This document shows, in pieces, positions 1 to 8,599 of a DNA stretch of 64,000 nt. The notes under the pieces are model-generated. The model saw only the letters and a list, made by a program, of their open reading frames with translations. It searched no databases and was not told the origin of the DNA. Position numbers and translations under genes: made by a program. Position 1 is the first letter of the stretch, and each line of letters starts with the position of its first letter. The DNA comes from Eubacterium sp. GTDB lineage: Bacteria > Bacillota > Clostridia > Oscillospirales > Ruminococcaceae. Location of the stretch: contig JAISVH010000117.1 of NCBI GenBank assembly GCA_031271685.1, forward strand, positions 29,236 to 93,235, in the 5' to 3' direction.

Positions 1-314
1 CCGTCCACCAACCCTTTACCTATTCGCGAACCGCCGCTTTGCTCACAAAATTTGCAAAAGCCCTGAACATTGCGGATCAGGTGATACTAACGCCTATAAT
101 GGGCGGTCGCGAGGTAAACACATATGGTGTTACAACCGAACAGCTTGCGGAAAAGATTGACGGAGCGCAAGTCATAAATACTTTTGAAGAAATTGCCGAA
201 TATATTATAAAATATGCAAAACACGGAGATTTGATAATTACCCTTGGCTGCGGCGATATAAATAAAGCCGCAAAGCTTATCGTAAACCTACTTCATACAA
301 CATTTAAAAAATGA
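1..314 (+). CDS. murC: UDP-N-acetylmuramate--L-alanine ligase, C-terminal fragment
   Basis: Last part of MurC, which adds L-alanine to UDP-MurNAc in cytoplasmic peptidoglycan precursor synthesis. The window opens inside the gene, and the reading frame is open from base 3 without an internal start being needed. The visible segment is the C-terminal Mur ligase domain: HQPFTYSRTAALL, then ADQVILTPIMGGREVNTYGV, then GDLIITLGCGD near the end. These match the conserved tail of MurC rather than MurD, E or F. It ends at TAA and is followed by a GC-rich hairpin and a convergent gene. Confidence 0.9.
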   Translation, partial: VHQPFTYSRTAALLTKFAKALNIADQVILTPIMGGREVNTYGVTTEQLAEKIDGAQVINTFEEIAEYIIKYAKHGDLIITLGCGDINKAAKLIVNLLHTTFKK

Positions 315-369
315 GGATTTTTACATCAACATGGAAGTGAATTCCATGTTTACGCTCACCGCTGAAAGC

Positions 370-400
370 GGCGGCACTGCAGATTTGCCGCAGTGCCGCC
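370..400. terminator. GC-rich hairpin between convergent murC and lipoprotein gene
   Basis: An 11-bp perfect stem, GGCGGCACTGC (370-380) and GCAGTGCCGCC (390-400), with a 9-base loop. It lies between two genes that converge, so it may end transcription from both sides. There is no clear T-run on either side, so termination is inferred from position only. Confidence 0.45.
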
Positions 401-409
401 GGTTAACCG

Positions 410-1396
410 TTAGTCAATCACAGGAACATACCCCTCGTTTTCAATAAGGGTTTTTCCTTCATCCGATTGGAGCCAATTAAAAATTTGACAAGCGGCGCTG
501 TCTGTCGGCTCGGTTTTAGAAATAGCCGCGTAAAAATTGTTGACTGGCAGATATGACCCATTCTGAATGTTTATATTATTCGGTTCCACATCGTCTATCT
601 TTAAAAATTTAAGCTCATTGTTCGGATTCATATTTTTTGCATAATAATAAACTGAATAGCCGATTGCCGCGCCGGTTTCGTTAAAAGACGCCACTGACTC
701 GACAAGTCCCATCATGCCTCCCTGAATATATTTAGTGTCGGGCTTCATTGGTTCAGCGCCTTTCATGATAAGCTTTAAAAACAGCGTTTGACTGCCCGAA
801 TCGGCGTTGCGCTGAAACGGCTCGATTTTTAAGTCGTTGCCGCCTAATTCCTTCCAGTTAGTTATCTCGCCGATATATATTTTACGCGCCTGCTCCATAG
901 TGATATTTTCAACGGGATTTGAAGCGTTTACCAAAAACACCAACGCGTCTCTGCCTATAGGTGCTAATTCCCATTCAAAATCATTCTCTCTTTGAGTTTT
1001 TACCGCTTCATCGGTCGGCTCATAAGCAATGACTAGATCTCTCTCACCGTAAATAAGATTTACATAAGCCGAATGAGTGCCGTTAAAATCGATCATACCG
1101 GCCGCCTCACTTCTGGGTATATCCAGCAAAAGCGAAACCAACGCTTCCCCCAACGGTATCGTTGCTGTCGAGCCATCTATCTTCGGCAACCCGGTTGCTT
1201 TAAGAAACGGAAGCGTTATCCGGTTTTCATCTCCGAATGAATCAGCGTTACCCGCGGAGCCGGACGGCGACGCCTCGTCAATTTTGATCGGCGCATAAAT
1301 AACTTCACCCGAATATCCCGTTTCAACGGGAATATCGTTTTTTACGCAGCCAACAAGCAAAATTGAACATAAAACAAAAAAAATAATTCTTTTCAT
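410..1396 (-). CDS. PstS-like substrate-binding lipoprotein
   Basis: Predicted extracytoplasmic solute-binding lipoprotein of the phosphate-type PBP superfamily. Residues 1-17 form a lipoprotein signal ending in the lipobox LLVGC (Cys17). The segment ASNPVENITMEQARKIYIGE followed by a TNWKELGG stretch, then RNADSGSQTLF, is the typical core of PstS-like domains that bind phosphate or related oxyanions. No pst permease or ATPase genes lie nearby, so it is an orphan and may act as a sensor or scavenging protein. It follows the next lipoprotein gene by only 8 bases, so the two are probably co-transcribed. The ligand is not established. Confidence 0.75.
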   Translation of the reverse strand: MKRIIFFVLCSILLVGCVKNDIPVETGYSGEVIYAPIKIDEASPSGSAGNADSFGDENRITLPFLKATGLPKIDGSTATIPLGEALVSLLLDIPRSEAAGMIDFNGTHSAYVNLIYGERDLVIAYEPTDEAVKTQRENDFEWELAPIGRDALVFLVNASNPVENITMEQARKIYIGEITNWKELGGNDLKIEPFQRNADSGSQTLFLKLIMKGAEPMKPDTKYIQGGMMGLVESVASFNETGAAIGYSVYYYAKNMNPNNELKFLKIDDVEPNNINIQNGSYLPVNNFYAAISKTEPTDSAACQIFNWLQSDEGKTLIENEGYVPVID

Positions 1397-1404
1397 ATTT
1401 TCCT

Positions 1405-2859
1405 CTAATCTTTACCACCCAATGCATCGATTTTTATGATCCATTCTCCGTTTTCCCTAATAACTCCTATATAATTGTCAATTTCAGCTAAATAAAGCCC
1501 GTCGGTCAACGAGCTCAAAACCTCATACCGTATCGGAAAAATTTCCTCGCCTGACAAGGTGTATAAACCGTTTTTTATGCCCATTTCGCCATAAAATCGA
1601 ACGTCTATAAGGCCTTTGTCGTTTATATAAGGCATTGAACCTTCTGGAAACAGCTGCCTACTGTTTCCGTCCATATCATATATTTTAGAGCCGCAGATAA
1701 AAGTTTCGGGCGATATAAAAATAACATTATACCTGCTTTCAAAATCTACTTCCACCCTTTTTCCACTGATGAGATCGCTTACATAACATGCATTCTCATT
1801 TTCAAAAACATATAGATTTCCGCCGATATAGTCAAAAGAAGCATACTCTTCAATTTCATTCAAATCAAAATCATAAATTTTGCTGTATCCGTTTTTATCA
1901 AATGACATTAACAGTTTCCCGTGTATACTTACTCTGTCGCAGTTAAGCAAAACCTTTCCTGAACTGTCATAAATAACCGTGTTTGCCGATTTATAGTCGT
2001 CGTCATATCCTAAATTTTCAACAAACACTCCGTCTTTTAGCTCACAGATAATGCCTTCGTCAATATTAAGCCTTCCTCTTTCCGGAGTATATTTTATATA
2101 CGCCTTTAATTGTCCTTCGGGATCTACTTCAACTTTTTCATAAATATCCGGCGTATCGTTTAAATCTGCGCCGCCTTTAAGATTTTTATAAAATATCCCG
2201 GCGTCAGGACTGATATAATATTTTTTATAATTATCCTTTATGCTTACGATCGGCGCAATAATATTGCCGTTCAAATCAATTTCGCCTACAAATTCTTCCA
2301 GGCTCTCGCCGCCGTTATCCCGATATTCCAGCACCCTAACCCTATCCTTGCCAATATACTTTAAGTTTCCCGGAAATACTCCTGTTTGCAAGCTACCGTT
2401 GGCAGTTATTATCCTGCCGCCCGATGAGGTGCCCAATATATAATATCCTTCGCCCCAGTCTATATATTTCACAATACCGTATGCTCCGTCAACCACTATC
2501 CTGCCGTCAGAGGTCATCAAGCCATAGATCACGGCATATCCGGAGTTATACGCGGGATACGGGTATAATTTCCCATAATCATCCGAAGGAATAAGCTCAT
2601 AATTGGTTTCGGGATAATAGCGGCTTTTTATCTCTGAGCGGGTCTGATACGGCTCAAGCTCGCTCAGCCTTTTCAAAAATTCCGGCGATGCGTTGGCGGC
2701 GTAATACGACAAGGTTTCAGGCGTAGTTTGATCATAACGCGAAGTCGTATCAAATGGTTTTAACTTCTCACCCGAAGATCCGCCGATGACCGGAATATCG
2801 TTATTAAAGCACCCCGTAAACAAAGCCGCGCATAAAACTAAAAAAATAAACTTTTTCAT
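1405..2859 (-). CDS. Lipoprotein with WG-repeat-like beta-strand repeats
   Basis: Secreted lipoprotein of 484 residues. The signal peptide (residues 1-17, lipobox LFTGC) is nearly the same as that of the downstream PstS-like gene. The two proteins also share the motif NDIPV about three residues after the lipid-bearing cysteine. The rest is rich in short beta-strand units with Gly, Tyr and Trp, for example GLMTSDGRIVVDGAYG and EGYYILGT, which resemble WG/KWG repeats that fold as beta-propellers. No enzymatic motif is seen. It is the first gene of a two-gene operon behind a consensus-like promoter. Role unknown; surface binding is a guess. Confidence 0.6.
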   Translation of the reverse strand: MKKFIFLVLCAALFTGCFNNDIPVIGGSSGEKLKPFDTTSRYDQTTPETLSYYAANASPEFLKRLSELEPYQTRSEIKSRYYPETNYELIPSDDYGKLYPYPAYNSGYAVIYGLMTSDGRIVVDGAYGIVKYIDWGEGYYILGTSSGGRIITANGSLQTGVFPGNLKYIGKDRVRVLEYRDNGGESLEEFVGEIDLNGNIIAPIVSIKDNYKKYYISPDAGIFYKNLKGGADLNDTPDIYEKVEVDPEGQLKAYIKYTPERGRLNIDEGIICELKDGVFVENLGYDDDYKSANTVIYDSSGKVLLNCDRVSIHGKLLMSFDKNGYSKIYDFDLNEIEEYASFDYIGGNLYVFENENACYVSDLISGKRVEVDFESRYNVIFISPETFICGSKIYDMDGNSRQLFPEGSMPYINDKGLIDVRFYGEMGIKNGLYTLSGEEIFPIRYEVLSSLTDGLYLAEIDNYIGVIRENGEWIIKIDALGGKD

Positions 2860-2934
2860 AAATTTTACCTTTTAGCTATTTTATTGGCTATTTTAACAGT
2901 TTCGCAAAATTGTTGCAATAATCATGATAATTTA

Positions 2935-2963
2935 ATTATACAATAAATCATAACAAATTTCAA
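2935..2963 (-). promoter_or_regulatory. Sigma-A type promoter for the lipoprotein pair
   Basis: On the minus strand TTGAAA (2963-2958) and TATAAT (2940-2935) are separated by 17 bases, about 75 bases upstream of the start of the WG-like lipoprotein gene. Confidence 0.65.
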
Positions 2964-3007
2964 GATTTTTTGCTTGCCAATATTAGCCTTCTTGCGTAAT
3001 TATACAT

Positions 3008-3042
3008 CAGTTTGACTTTTTATTGACTTATAAGTCAAACTG
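3008..3042 (+). promoter_or_regulatory. Inverted repeat overlapping a possible MFS promoter
   Basis: CAGTTTGACTT (3008-3018) and AAGTCAAACTG (3032-3042) form a perfect 11-bp inverted repeat. It covers a possible -35 (TTGACT, 3023-3028). A weak -10 (TATAAC, 3044-3049) follows with a short 15-base gap. The arrangement fits an operator for the MFS gene, but the promoter is poor and the repeat could instead act as an RNA hairpin. Confidence 0.4.
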
Positions 3043-3168
3043 TTATAACACCGCGCAAAGCGCGGTGCGTCCATAAGCTAAATTAGATGCCGGACGGCGA
3101 GCGTTTTTATGGAATTCATTTCCATAAAAACTCAATTTGCTATAATTAAGGCAAACGAAAGGCTGCAT

Positions 3169-4365
3169 ATGAACAACATAATCTTTCTCGGCTTGATAAG
3201 CTTTTTTACAGATATAAGCACCGAAATGATTTATCCGGTCATTCCTCTTTATCTCGTTTCTTCATTCGGAGCTACTCCCGCCCTGGTTGGAGTTATCGAA
3301 GGGATAGCCGAAAGTCTTGCCGGTTTGCTTAAGGTATTCAGCGGATATATAACAGACCGGACGCAAAAGAAAAAATTCGTTGCGTTTTCGGGCTACGCAA
3401 CCGGACTTTTGTATAAGATTATTTTGCTGTTTGCTAGCTCATGGTTCGGTATTTTAATAGCGCGCTCCATTGACAGGTTCGGAAAAGGAATAAGAACCGC
3501 ACCGCGCGATGTTCTAATAAGCGAAAGCGTAAACAAAAAAGATATTGGAAAAGCGTTCGGCCTGCACAAAGCCTTGGATATGCTAGGCTCTTCTATCGGA
3601 ATACTCGCCACATATTTTATACTGCTTTATTGGAATAACCATAACTATAAGCAGCTCTTCTTGATTTCAGTCATCCCGGCAATATTGGGCTTGCTGATGT
3701 TTTCTTTCATCAAACAGAAAAAAACATCATCCGAACCTAAAAAGCGAGAGCCTCTTTTAAAGAATATAAAAAAAATTGACCGCCGGCTAAAACTCTATCT
3801 TCTCGTCGTTTTCGTTTTTACATTAGGCAACTCGTCGAATACTTTCATACTTATCAAAGCGCAGTCAGCCGGATTCGACGACATCGGCGCAATACTATTA
3901 TATTTTATTTATAATATAGTCGCTTCGGCTTTGTCTCTTCCGTTCGGTCGTCTGTCCGACAAAATCGGTCGAAAAAATCTTTTGGTGCCAGGATATTTGG
4001 TGTTCGCGCTATGCTACACAGGGTTTGCATTCGCCAAAACCGAAAGCGCAATAATTGCTGTATTCGTGATCTATGGGGTTTACACCGCTTTGATAACCGG
4101 GGTCGAGCGCGCGTTTATAGCCGAAATATCACCAACGGATCTAAAAGGCACAATGCTTGGTCTTCATTCCTCGGTTACAGGAATAGCCCTACTTCCCGCC
4201 AGCGTTACCGCCGGTTTATTATGGAACGCGCTCGGCTCTGAAGCGCCGTTCTTATTCGGGGCCGGATTATCCATGATAGCGGCTTTGATCTTGATAATTT
4301 TTTTGAAAAATTCTAAAGATCAAGTTTCCAACCATAATCGCCGTGATAAATCATCTGCCTGCTAA
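3169..4365 (+). CDS. Major facilitator superfamily transporter
   Basis: Polytopic inner-membrane transporter of about 398 residues with the hydrophobic pattern of a 12-helix MFS protein. The first helices read FLGLISFFTDISTEMIYPVI, and the loop between helices 2 and 3 contains the conserved basic MFS signature (GYITDRTQKKK). A second copy of that loop, GRLSDKIGRKN, marks the start of the second half. The ATG at 3169 is preferred over an earlier ATG because AAAGG lies just upstream and the protein then begins directly at the first helix. The 3' end overlaps the convergent SDR gene by 53 bases. Substrate unknown; drug or sugar efflux are both possible. Confidence 0.85.
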   Translation: MNNIIFLGLISFFTDISTEMIYPVIPLYLVSSFGATPALVGVIEGIAESLAGLLKVFSGYITDRTQKKKFVAFSGYATGLLYKIILLFASSWFGILIARSIDRFGKGIRTAPRDVLISESVNKKDIGKAFGLHKALDMLGSSIGILATYFILLYWNNHNYKQLFLISVIPAILGLLMFSFIKQKKTSSEPKKREPLLKNIKKIDRRLKLYLLVVFVFTLGNSSNTFILIKAQSAGFDDIGAILLYFIYNIVASALSLPFGRLSDKIGRKNLLVPGYLVFALCYTGFAFAKTESAIIAVFVIYGVYTALITGVERAFIAEISPTDLKGTMLGLHSSVTGIALLPASVTAGLLWNALGSEAPFLFGAGLSMIAALILIIFLKNSKDQVSNHNRRDKSSAC

Positions 4366-5077
4366 TCCCACCGTCAACCATAAAGTTTTGTCCTGTGATA
4401 AATCCGGATTTTTCATCGCACAAATACATTACTAATTCGGCGATATCTTCAGGCATTCCAATCCTGCCGACCGGATGCTGAAGCATGTCTTCTTTGCAAT
4501 GCCCGGGCGTTTCAGAGTTTTCACGATATCGAAAGGTTTCAATCCACCCTGGGCTTACCGAGTTGACCCGCGCCCATCCGGCAAGACTTGCCGCCAACGC
4601 GTGCGTAAGAGAGACCAATCCTCCCTTAACCGCCGAATAGCTTTCGGTGTCAGGCTGTGACTGAAACGCTCTGGTTGAGGCTATGTTTATTATAGAGGCA
4701 TTTTGCAAAAGTAGATTATTTTTTACAAAAAGGCTTGTCAAATAATACGGCGCGATAACTCCCACCCTATGAACATACTCAAAATCTTCATATGAACAAT
4801 CAGACAAAATGCCTTTCCGGCTTACGCAAGCGTTATTTACCAAAAAATCGACATCAATTTCAAGTGACCGGACAAAGCAGTCCAAAACTGATTTTTCCGC
4901 TATATCTCCATAAAAAAACGATAAATTTTCATAGCGGTTTTGCAAAAGCCCTGCTGCGGTTCCGTCAATATCTATTATCGTGACCTTTGCCTGATTATTT
5001 AAAAAAGCCTCGGCAATACATCGTCCGATACCATTTGCGCCGCCTGTAACAACGGCATGTTTATTTTTAAACGTCAA
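4313..5077 (-). CDS. Short-chain dehydrogenase/reductase
   Basis: Classical SDR oxidoreductase of 254 residues, cytoplasmic, NAD(P)-dependent. The cofactor motif TGGANGIG is at about residues 11-18, the NNAC motif (a variant of NNAG) is near residue 86, and the catalytic Tyr-Lys pair is in YSAVKGG. The C-terminal FITGQNFMVDGG stretch is typical. An acidic residue in TIIDIDG suggests preference for NAD. Its 3' end runs into the end of the convergent MFS gene. The next gene upstream, an aminotransferase, stops 105 bases before this start with repeat A1 between them. Substrate cannot be told from sequence. Confidence 0.85.
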   Translation of the reverse strand: MTFKNKHAVVTGGANGIGRCIAEAFLNNQAKVTIIDIDGTAAGLLQNRYENLSFFYGDIAEKSVLDCFVRSLEIDVDFLVNNACVSRKGILSDCSYEDFEYVHRVGVIAPYYLTSLFVKNNLLLQNASIINIASTRAFQSQPDTESYSAVKGGLVSLTHALAASLAGWARVNSVSPGWIETFRYRENSETPGHCKEDMLQHPVGRIGMPEDIAELVMYLCDEKSGFITGQNFMVDGGISRQMIYHGDYGWKLDL

Positions 5078-5115
5078 AGATTTTTTCCTTTACTAAATCA
5101 AAGTCTTCTCGACAG

Positions 5116-5186
5116 TTCAAACATCTGCGGGTAGCCGCTTCCAGTGTTTTAACAAGCGTCAGCGTTGGGGTATAAACACGGTTATA
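5116..5186 (+). repeat. Dispersed repeat family A, copy A1
   Basis: Begins TTCAAACATCTGCGGG and runs through CCGCTTCCAGTGTTTTAACA and AAGCGTCAGCG to end ACACGGTTATA. The middle hairpin arm is shortened compared with copies A4 and A5. The terminal TTA (5182-5184) is the TAA stop codon of the minus-strand aminotransferase gene. Confidence 0.75.
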
Positions 5187-6450
5187 AATATAACTCAACG
5201 CTCGCCAACTTAGCGCTGTTACAAAAAATTTCCATTGCAATTTTAAGCTCTTCCACCGACGGATAGGTCGGCGCTATCCTAATATTTCTATCTTTCGGGT
5301 CTATTCCATAAGGAAAAGTAGCTCCTGCGCCGGTCATAACAACGCCGGCATCCTTACAAAGCGCTATAGTTCGCCTTGCTGTGTTATCCGGCCCATTATA
5401 AGAAATGAAATAGCCGCCCGATGGCTTATGCCAACTTCCAATTCCCAAAATCCCCAACTCTTTTTCAAGCGTATCCAACACCATATCAAACTTAGGTCTT
5501 AAAATAGCTCGATGCTTTGCCATGTGCGCTAAAACGCCATCATAATCCTTAAAGAATTTAGCGTGCCTTAGCTGATTAAGTTTGTCATAACCTATTGTCT
5601 CGACTGCAAGCTGGTTTTTTACGAATTCAATATTTTTTTCGCTCGCCGCGAAGATAGCCAATCCCCCGCCCGGAAAAGAAATTTTAGAGGTAGAGGTGAA
5701 AATATAAACCATATCCTCCTTACCGGTTTTTTTGCACTCATCCAATATGTTTAACAGGCTGTCCGGCTCATCATATATGTGGTGAACACAATAGGCGTTA
5801 TCCCAAAATATACGAAAATCATCAGCTTTAGGCTTTAAGTCGGCGAACCTTTTTACCACTTCGTCCGAATATGTGATGCCGTCCGGATTTGAATACATTG
5901 GCACGCACCAAATACCTTTGATTTCCGGATCTGATGACACTAAATTTTCAATCGTATCCATATCCGGCCCATCGGTATTCATTTTAACCGTTATCATCTT
6001 AATACCAAGTTTTTCACAAATGGCAAAGTGCCGGTCATAACCGGGAGCCGGACACAAAAATTTAATTTCCCCGCTCATCCGCCAAGGCTTTTCACCGCCG
6101 TAAACGCCTTGAAGCATCGCTCGGCAGATAGCGTCGTACATAAGGTTAAGGCTGGAATTTCCGCCTATTATTATTTCACCGCGCCCCACCCCTAGCATTG
6201 GCATAAAAATCCGCTTTGTCTCATAAATTCCGTCCAACACCCCATAATTCCGACAATCAATTCCATTTTCAGATATATGATCGCCGTCTAAGCAATGGGT
6301 CAGCATCTCATTTGTAAGATCCAATTGATCCGGCCCGGGCTTCCCCCTTGACATGTCAAGAGATAATTCCCTGCTTTTATATTCCTCATGTGTTTTTTCA
6401 AGCTCCGTTTTCAACGCTATTAATTTTTCTTTTGAAAAATTGCCGTACAT
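5182..6450 (-). CDS. PLP-dependent aminotransferase (class I / MocR-type domain)
   Basis: Fold-type I aminotransferase of about 422 residues. It shows the N-terminal DMSRGKPGPDQLDL motif, a substrate and cofactor core with NPDGITY and DNAYCVHH, and the PLP Schiff-base lysine in STSKISFPGGG. The later ISYNGPDNTARRTIAL and GAGATFPYG segments fit the stand-alone aminotransferase family related to MocR C-domains. The start at 6450 (MYGNFSKEK) has GGAG about 7 bases upstream; an earlier in-frame ATG would add 30 residues read out of repeat B1. The stop codon lies inside repeat A1. The amino donor and acceptor are unknown. Confidence 0.85.
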   Translation of the reverse strand: MYGNFSKEKLIALKTELEKTHEEYKSRELSLDMSRGKPGPDQLDLTNEMLTHCLDGDHISENGIDCRNYGVLDGIYETKRIFMPMLGVGRGEIIIGGNSSLNLMYDAICRAMLQGVYGGEKPWRMSGEIKFLCPAPGYDRHFAICEKLGIKMITVKMNTDGPDMDTIENLVSSDPEIKGIWCVPMYSNPDGITYSDEVVKRFADLKPKADDFRIFWDNAYCVHHIYDEPDSLLNILDECKKTGKEDMVYIFTSTSKISFPGGGLAIFAASEKNIEFVKNQLAVETIGYDKLNQLRHAKFFKDYDGVLAHMAKHRAILRPKFDMVLDTLEKELGILGIGSWHKPSGGYFISYNGPDNTARRTIALCKDAGVVMTGAGATFPYGIDPKDRNIRIAPTYPSVEELKIAMEIFCNSAKLASVELYL

Positions 6451-6477
6451 AAAAATCTCCGTTCCTAATTTTATTTT

Positions 6478-6620
6478 TAGGGCACGCAAATCACTTGCGT
6501 ATTTCTCGCCAAACTTCGTTAATTTTGCCTTAAATATCAACGGATATTCGCGTCAAAATTGCCTAGTTTTTACGAAAAATCCGACTGCGTGCTTTGCACA
6601 CCAGAGTTGTGCGTGCCCTA
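6478..6620. repeat. MITE-like repeat family B, copy B1
   Basis: A 143-bp element with terminal inverted repeats TAGGGCACGCA (6478-6488) and TGCGTGCCCTA (6610-6620). The inner halves are also loosely complementary, so the whole element could fold as a long imperfect hairpin. Its ends begin and finish with TA, as in elements that target TA dinucleotides. The final CTA (6618-6620) is the TAG stop codon of the minus-strand gene that follows. Confidence 0.7.
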
Positions 6621-7358
6621 GTATTCCATATCCGCCAAAGACGAGTACGGTTCCCTGATATATTCAATATTTAACGCGCCGTTTTGATAAGAAACATTAA
6701 TATATATCATAAGAAGCTGATCCTCAAGCGCAACCCTGGGAAAGATATTGTTAGTCACCACATCATATTTGCAGTTAAGTGTAAGCATGCCCTGCTCTCC
6801 GATCAGCTTCATAGAAACAGAAGGCGTGTTTTCAAGTTTAGCGTTTAGGATGGTTCCGTCTTCCGAAAGAATCGAAAAAGCTCCGGTCAAATTCGAATCG
6901 GGATATGTAAAATCAACCTCAGACATCATAAACCCTTCCGCAACAACGTCAAGCGTTAAATTTTCTATCTTAAAATCGCTGTCTACCTGTTCTTCCGCCA
7001 TCTCCTGCCTAACAAGCGCGGCAAAATTATAAACGTCCAGCGTAGGATCCGGGCGAACCACATTAAAATAAAAAGCGGGCGAAAATTCCGGCGTGCCTGC
7101 CTGCTGCAAAGCAGTGATATACTCATCCTCCGTGAACCCTGTGTCCGCTATCCCCTCCTCTTCATAAGACACCAAAGCTTCTTCAAGATTCACATCGGCG
7201 GTATAAAGCCTTCTCACTGCCAATTCGTTACCCGCAGTGCTTAAAATTTCCTCGTCGCCAGTAAACACAATATTTGGCACGCTGAATTCAAAAAAGGCAT
7301 ATGCCCCTACCACACCGATAACAAGAACGATCAAAAACACAAAAAGCAGCCGCTTCAT
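6618..7358 (-). CDS. Uncharacterised membrane-anchored protein
   Basis: A 246-residue protein that I do not recognise. Residues 3-23 form one hydrophobic segment (LLFVFLIVLVIGVVGAYAFF), which looks like an uncleaved signal anchor. The remainder is acidic and extracytoplasmic by prediction, ending in a beta-rich region (TFPDSN-like turns, then LIGEQGMLTLNCKYD). It starts 18 bases downstream of the FkbM gene stop and is probably co-transcribed with it. Its stop codon is supplied by the terminal TA of repeat B1, so the natural C-terminus may have been cut or altered by that element. Confidence 0.55.
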   Translation of the reverse strand: MKRLLFVFLIVLVIGVVGAYAFFEFSVPNIVFTGDEEILSTAGNELAVRRLYTADVNLEEALVSYEEEGIADTGFTEDEYITALQQAGTPEFSPAFYFNVVRPDPTLDVYNFAALVRQEMAEEQVDSDFKIENLTLDVVAEGFMMSEVDFTYPDSNLTGAFSILSEDGTILNAKLENTPSVSMKLIGEQGMLTLNCKYDVVTNNIFPRVALEDQLLMIYINVSYQNGALNIEYIREPYSSLADMEY

Positions 7359-7376
7359 TCCTTTGCGCCCTCCAAC

Positions 7377-8450
7377 TCAAATTTTAACACAATATAGATT
7401 AGTATCCCATGCCGGAATATAATTATGATGACGCAAATACATACTATACGCTCCTCCCGACAGACGGTAAACCAACAGCGGAAGCTCTAACATATCGGCA
7501 TTTCTGTGGTAAAGAGACACTATAAGCCGAGGCAGACATTTATTTATAGTCTGCGAAGCGCCTAAAAGCGCCCGTTCCTCACATCCCTCAACATCCATTT
7601 TTATTATTGTCGGCTCACAACCCGCGCAAATCGAATCAACCGAGCGCGCAGTTATTTTGCGTTCCCTTCTGCCTCTCCCCGCTCTTGAGCCGCGCCCGCT
7701 CAAATCAGAAAAGTCAATTTCAGCATCTTCATCCCATACGGCGGCGTTGATCGGTATAAATTTTGCGCTGCCAAGCGCGTAATTGCGTCGGCGAATCTTA
7801 ATAAAGTTGCGTGAATCCGGCTCCACCGCATAAATTCTATTAAAACTTTTTTTTGTGCGCTCTAAAAACATCGCTACCGTATCCCCGTCATACGCGCCCA
7901 AATCAACAAAGGTTTCCGTGCTGTCATGCCTAATATTAAATAAATCCAGCGCTTCGTCCAGTGGGGTCGTGCAGTTTTGCAGATGCTCAATTTTTCCGCT
8001 TATTCTAAAATCAATTAAACGGTCAAACACATATTTTGAAACATCATCCGCTAAAATTTCCCTGACCGCAACTATTTTTTTTATGTTTTTAGCAACATAT
8101 GTCTCGTCAAAAAGGCCGTCTCCTATTACGGGCACGTCAGGCGCATAAACCTCGTATTTTTCCGCTAGTCCATAAATTTTATTAATTATGTCGTCTCTTG
8201 AGGTGCCGAAGCAGACCAATATAATAAAATCATCATACATCCCCTCGATTTCAGAGAGCTTATTGACCGAAAAGCCCTGAAAACTATGCCCTCTAACAAA
8301 ATCATCACTGGCCATAAACGCGTTTGGCCTTATACCATAGCTATCTAATACTTTAAGTATCTTCTCAGCGCCATTTCCCATTCCGTACATAACAATGGGT
8401 TTTTCGGCGCTCTTTAAATATTCCCAAATTGTTCTTGTTTCCGTGAACAT
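7377..8450 (-). CDS. FkbM-family methyltransferase
   Basis: SAM-dependent methyltransferase of the FkbM family, 357 residues. The N-terminal third has a Rossmann-like segment (KPIVMYGMGNGAEKILKVL). The methyltransferase domain follows from about residue 165: DLGAYDGDTVAMF is the SAM-binding loop, YAVEPDSRNF is the acidic motif II, and IIKMDVEGCEERALLGA is the signature of this family. A similar arrangement is common in enzymes that methylate sugars of surface glycans, so a role in cell-surface decoration is likely but inferred. It is the first gene of a two-gene unit with the downstream membrane-anchored protein. Confidence 0.8.
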   Translation of the reverse strand: MFTETRTIWEYLKSAEKPIVMYGMGNGAEKILKVLDSYGIRPNAFMASDDFVRGHSFQGFSVNKLSEIEGMYDDFIILVCFGTSRDDIINKIYGLAEKYEVYAPDVPVIGDGLFDETYVAKNIKKIVAVREILADDVSKYVFDRLIDFRISGKIEHLQNCTTPLDEALDLFNIRHDSTETFVDLGAYDGDTVAMFLERTKKSFNRIYAVEPDSRNFIKIRRRNYALGSAKFIPINAAVWDEDAEIDFSDLSGRGSRAGRGRRERKITARSVDSICAGCEPTIIKMDVEGCEERALLGASQTINKCLPRLIVSLYHRNADMLELPLLVYRLSGGAYSMYLRHHNYIPAWDTNLYCVKI

Positions 8451-8496
8451 AACATCTCCGATAATCTTTTAATTTGCGATGCGGCCTATAAACAGT

Positions 8497-8525
8497 ATTA
8501 TAGCATAAATCAGCTCAAAGCGCAA
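8497..8525 (-). promoter_or_regulatory. Probable promoter for the FkbM gene
   Basis: Minus-strand TTGCGC (8525-8520) and TATAAT (8502-8497) with a 17-base gap, about 47 bases upstream of the start codon. The -10 is perfect and the -35 is weak. Confidence 0.5.
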
Positions 8526-8563
8526 GTGCCGCAGTCGGTTAACCGAAATCAACACAATAACTA

Positions 8564-8593
8564 TTCAAACATCTGCAGCGCAGACGCTTCCAA
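8564..8593 (+). repeat. Family A fragment, copy A2
   Basis: TTCAAACATCTGCAGCGCAG then ACGCTTCCA. This is only the left third of family A, directly beyond the stop codon of the dockerin protease. Confidence 0.6.
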
Positions 8594-8599
8594 CAATAA

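Larger units (their letters stand above)
2860..3168. other. Divergent intergenic region
   Basis: 309 bases without a gene, between the lipoprotein pair and the MFS gene. It holds the minus-strand promoter at 2935-2963, a perfect inverted repeat at 3008-3042, a small GC hairpin at 3049-3067 (CACCGCGC, AAA, GCGCGGTG) and a possible plus-strand promoter overlapping the inverted repeat. Nothing coding is seen. Confidence 0.6.

Noticed and set aside
410-1396. A phosphate uptake (pst) operon
   Set aside because: The PstS-like protein has no permease, ATPase or PhoU gene beside it; the neighbour is an unrelated lipoprotein.
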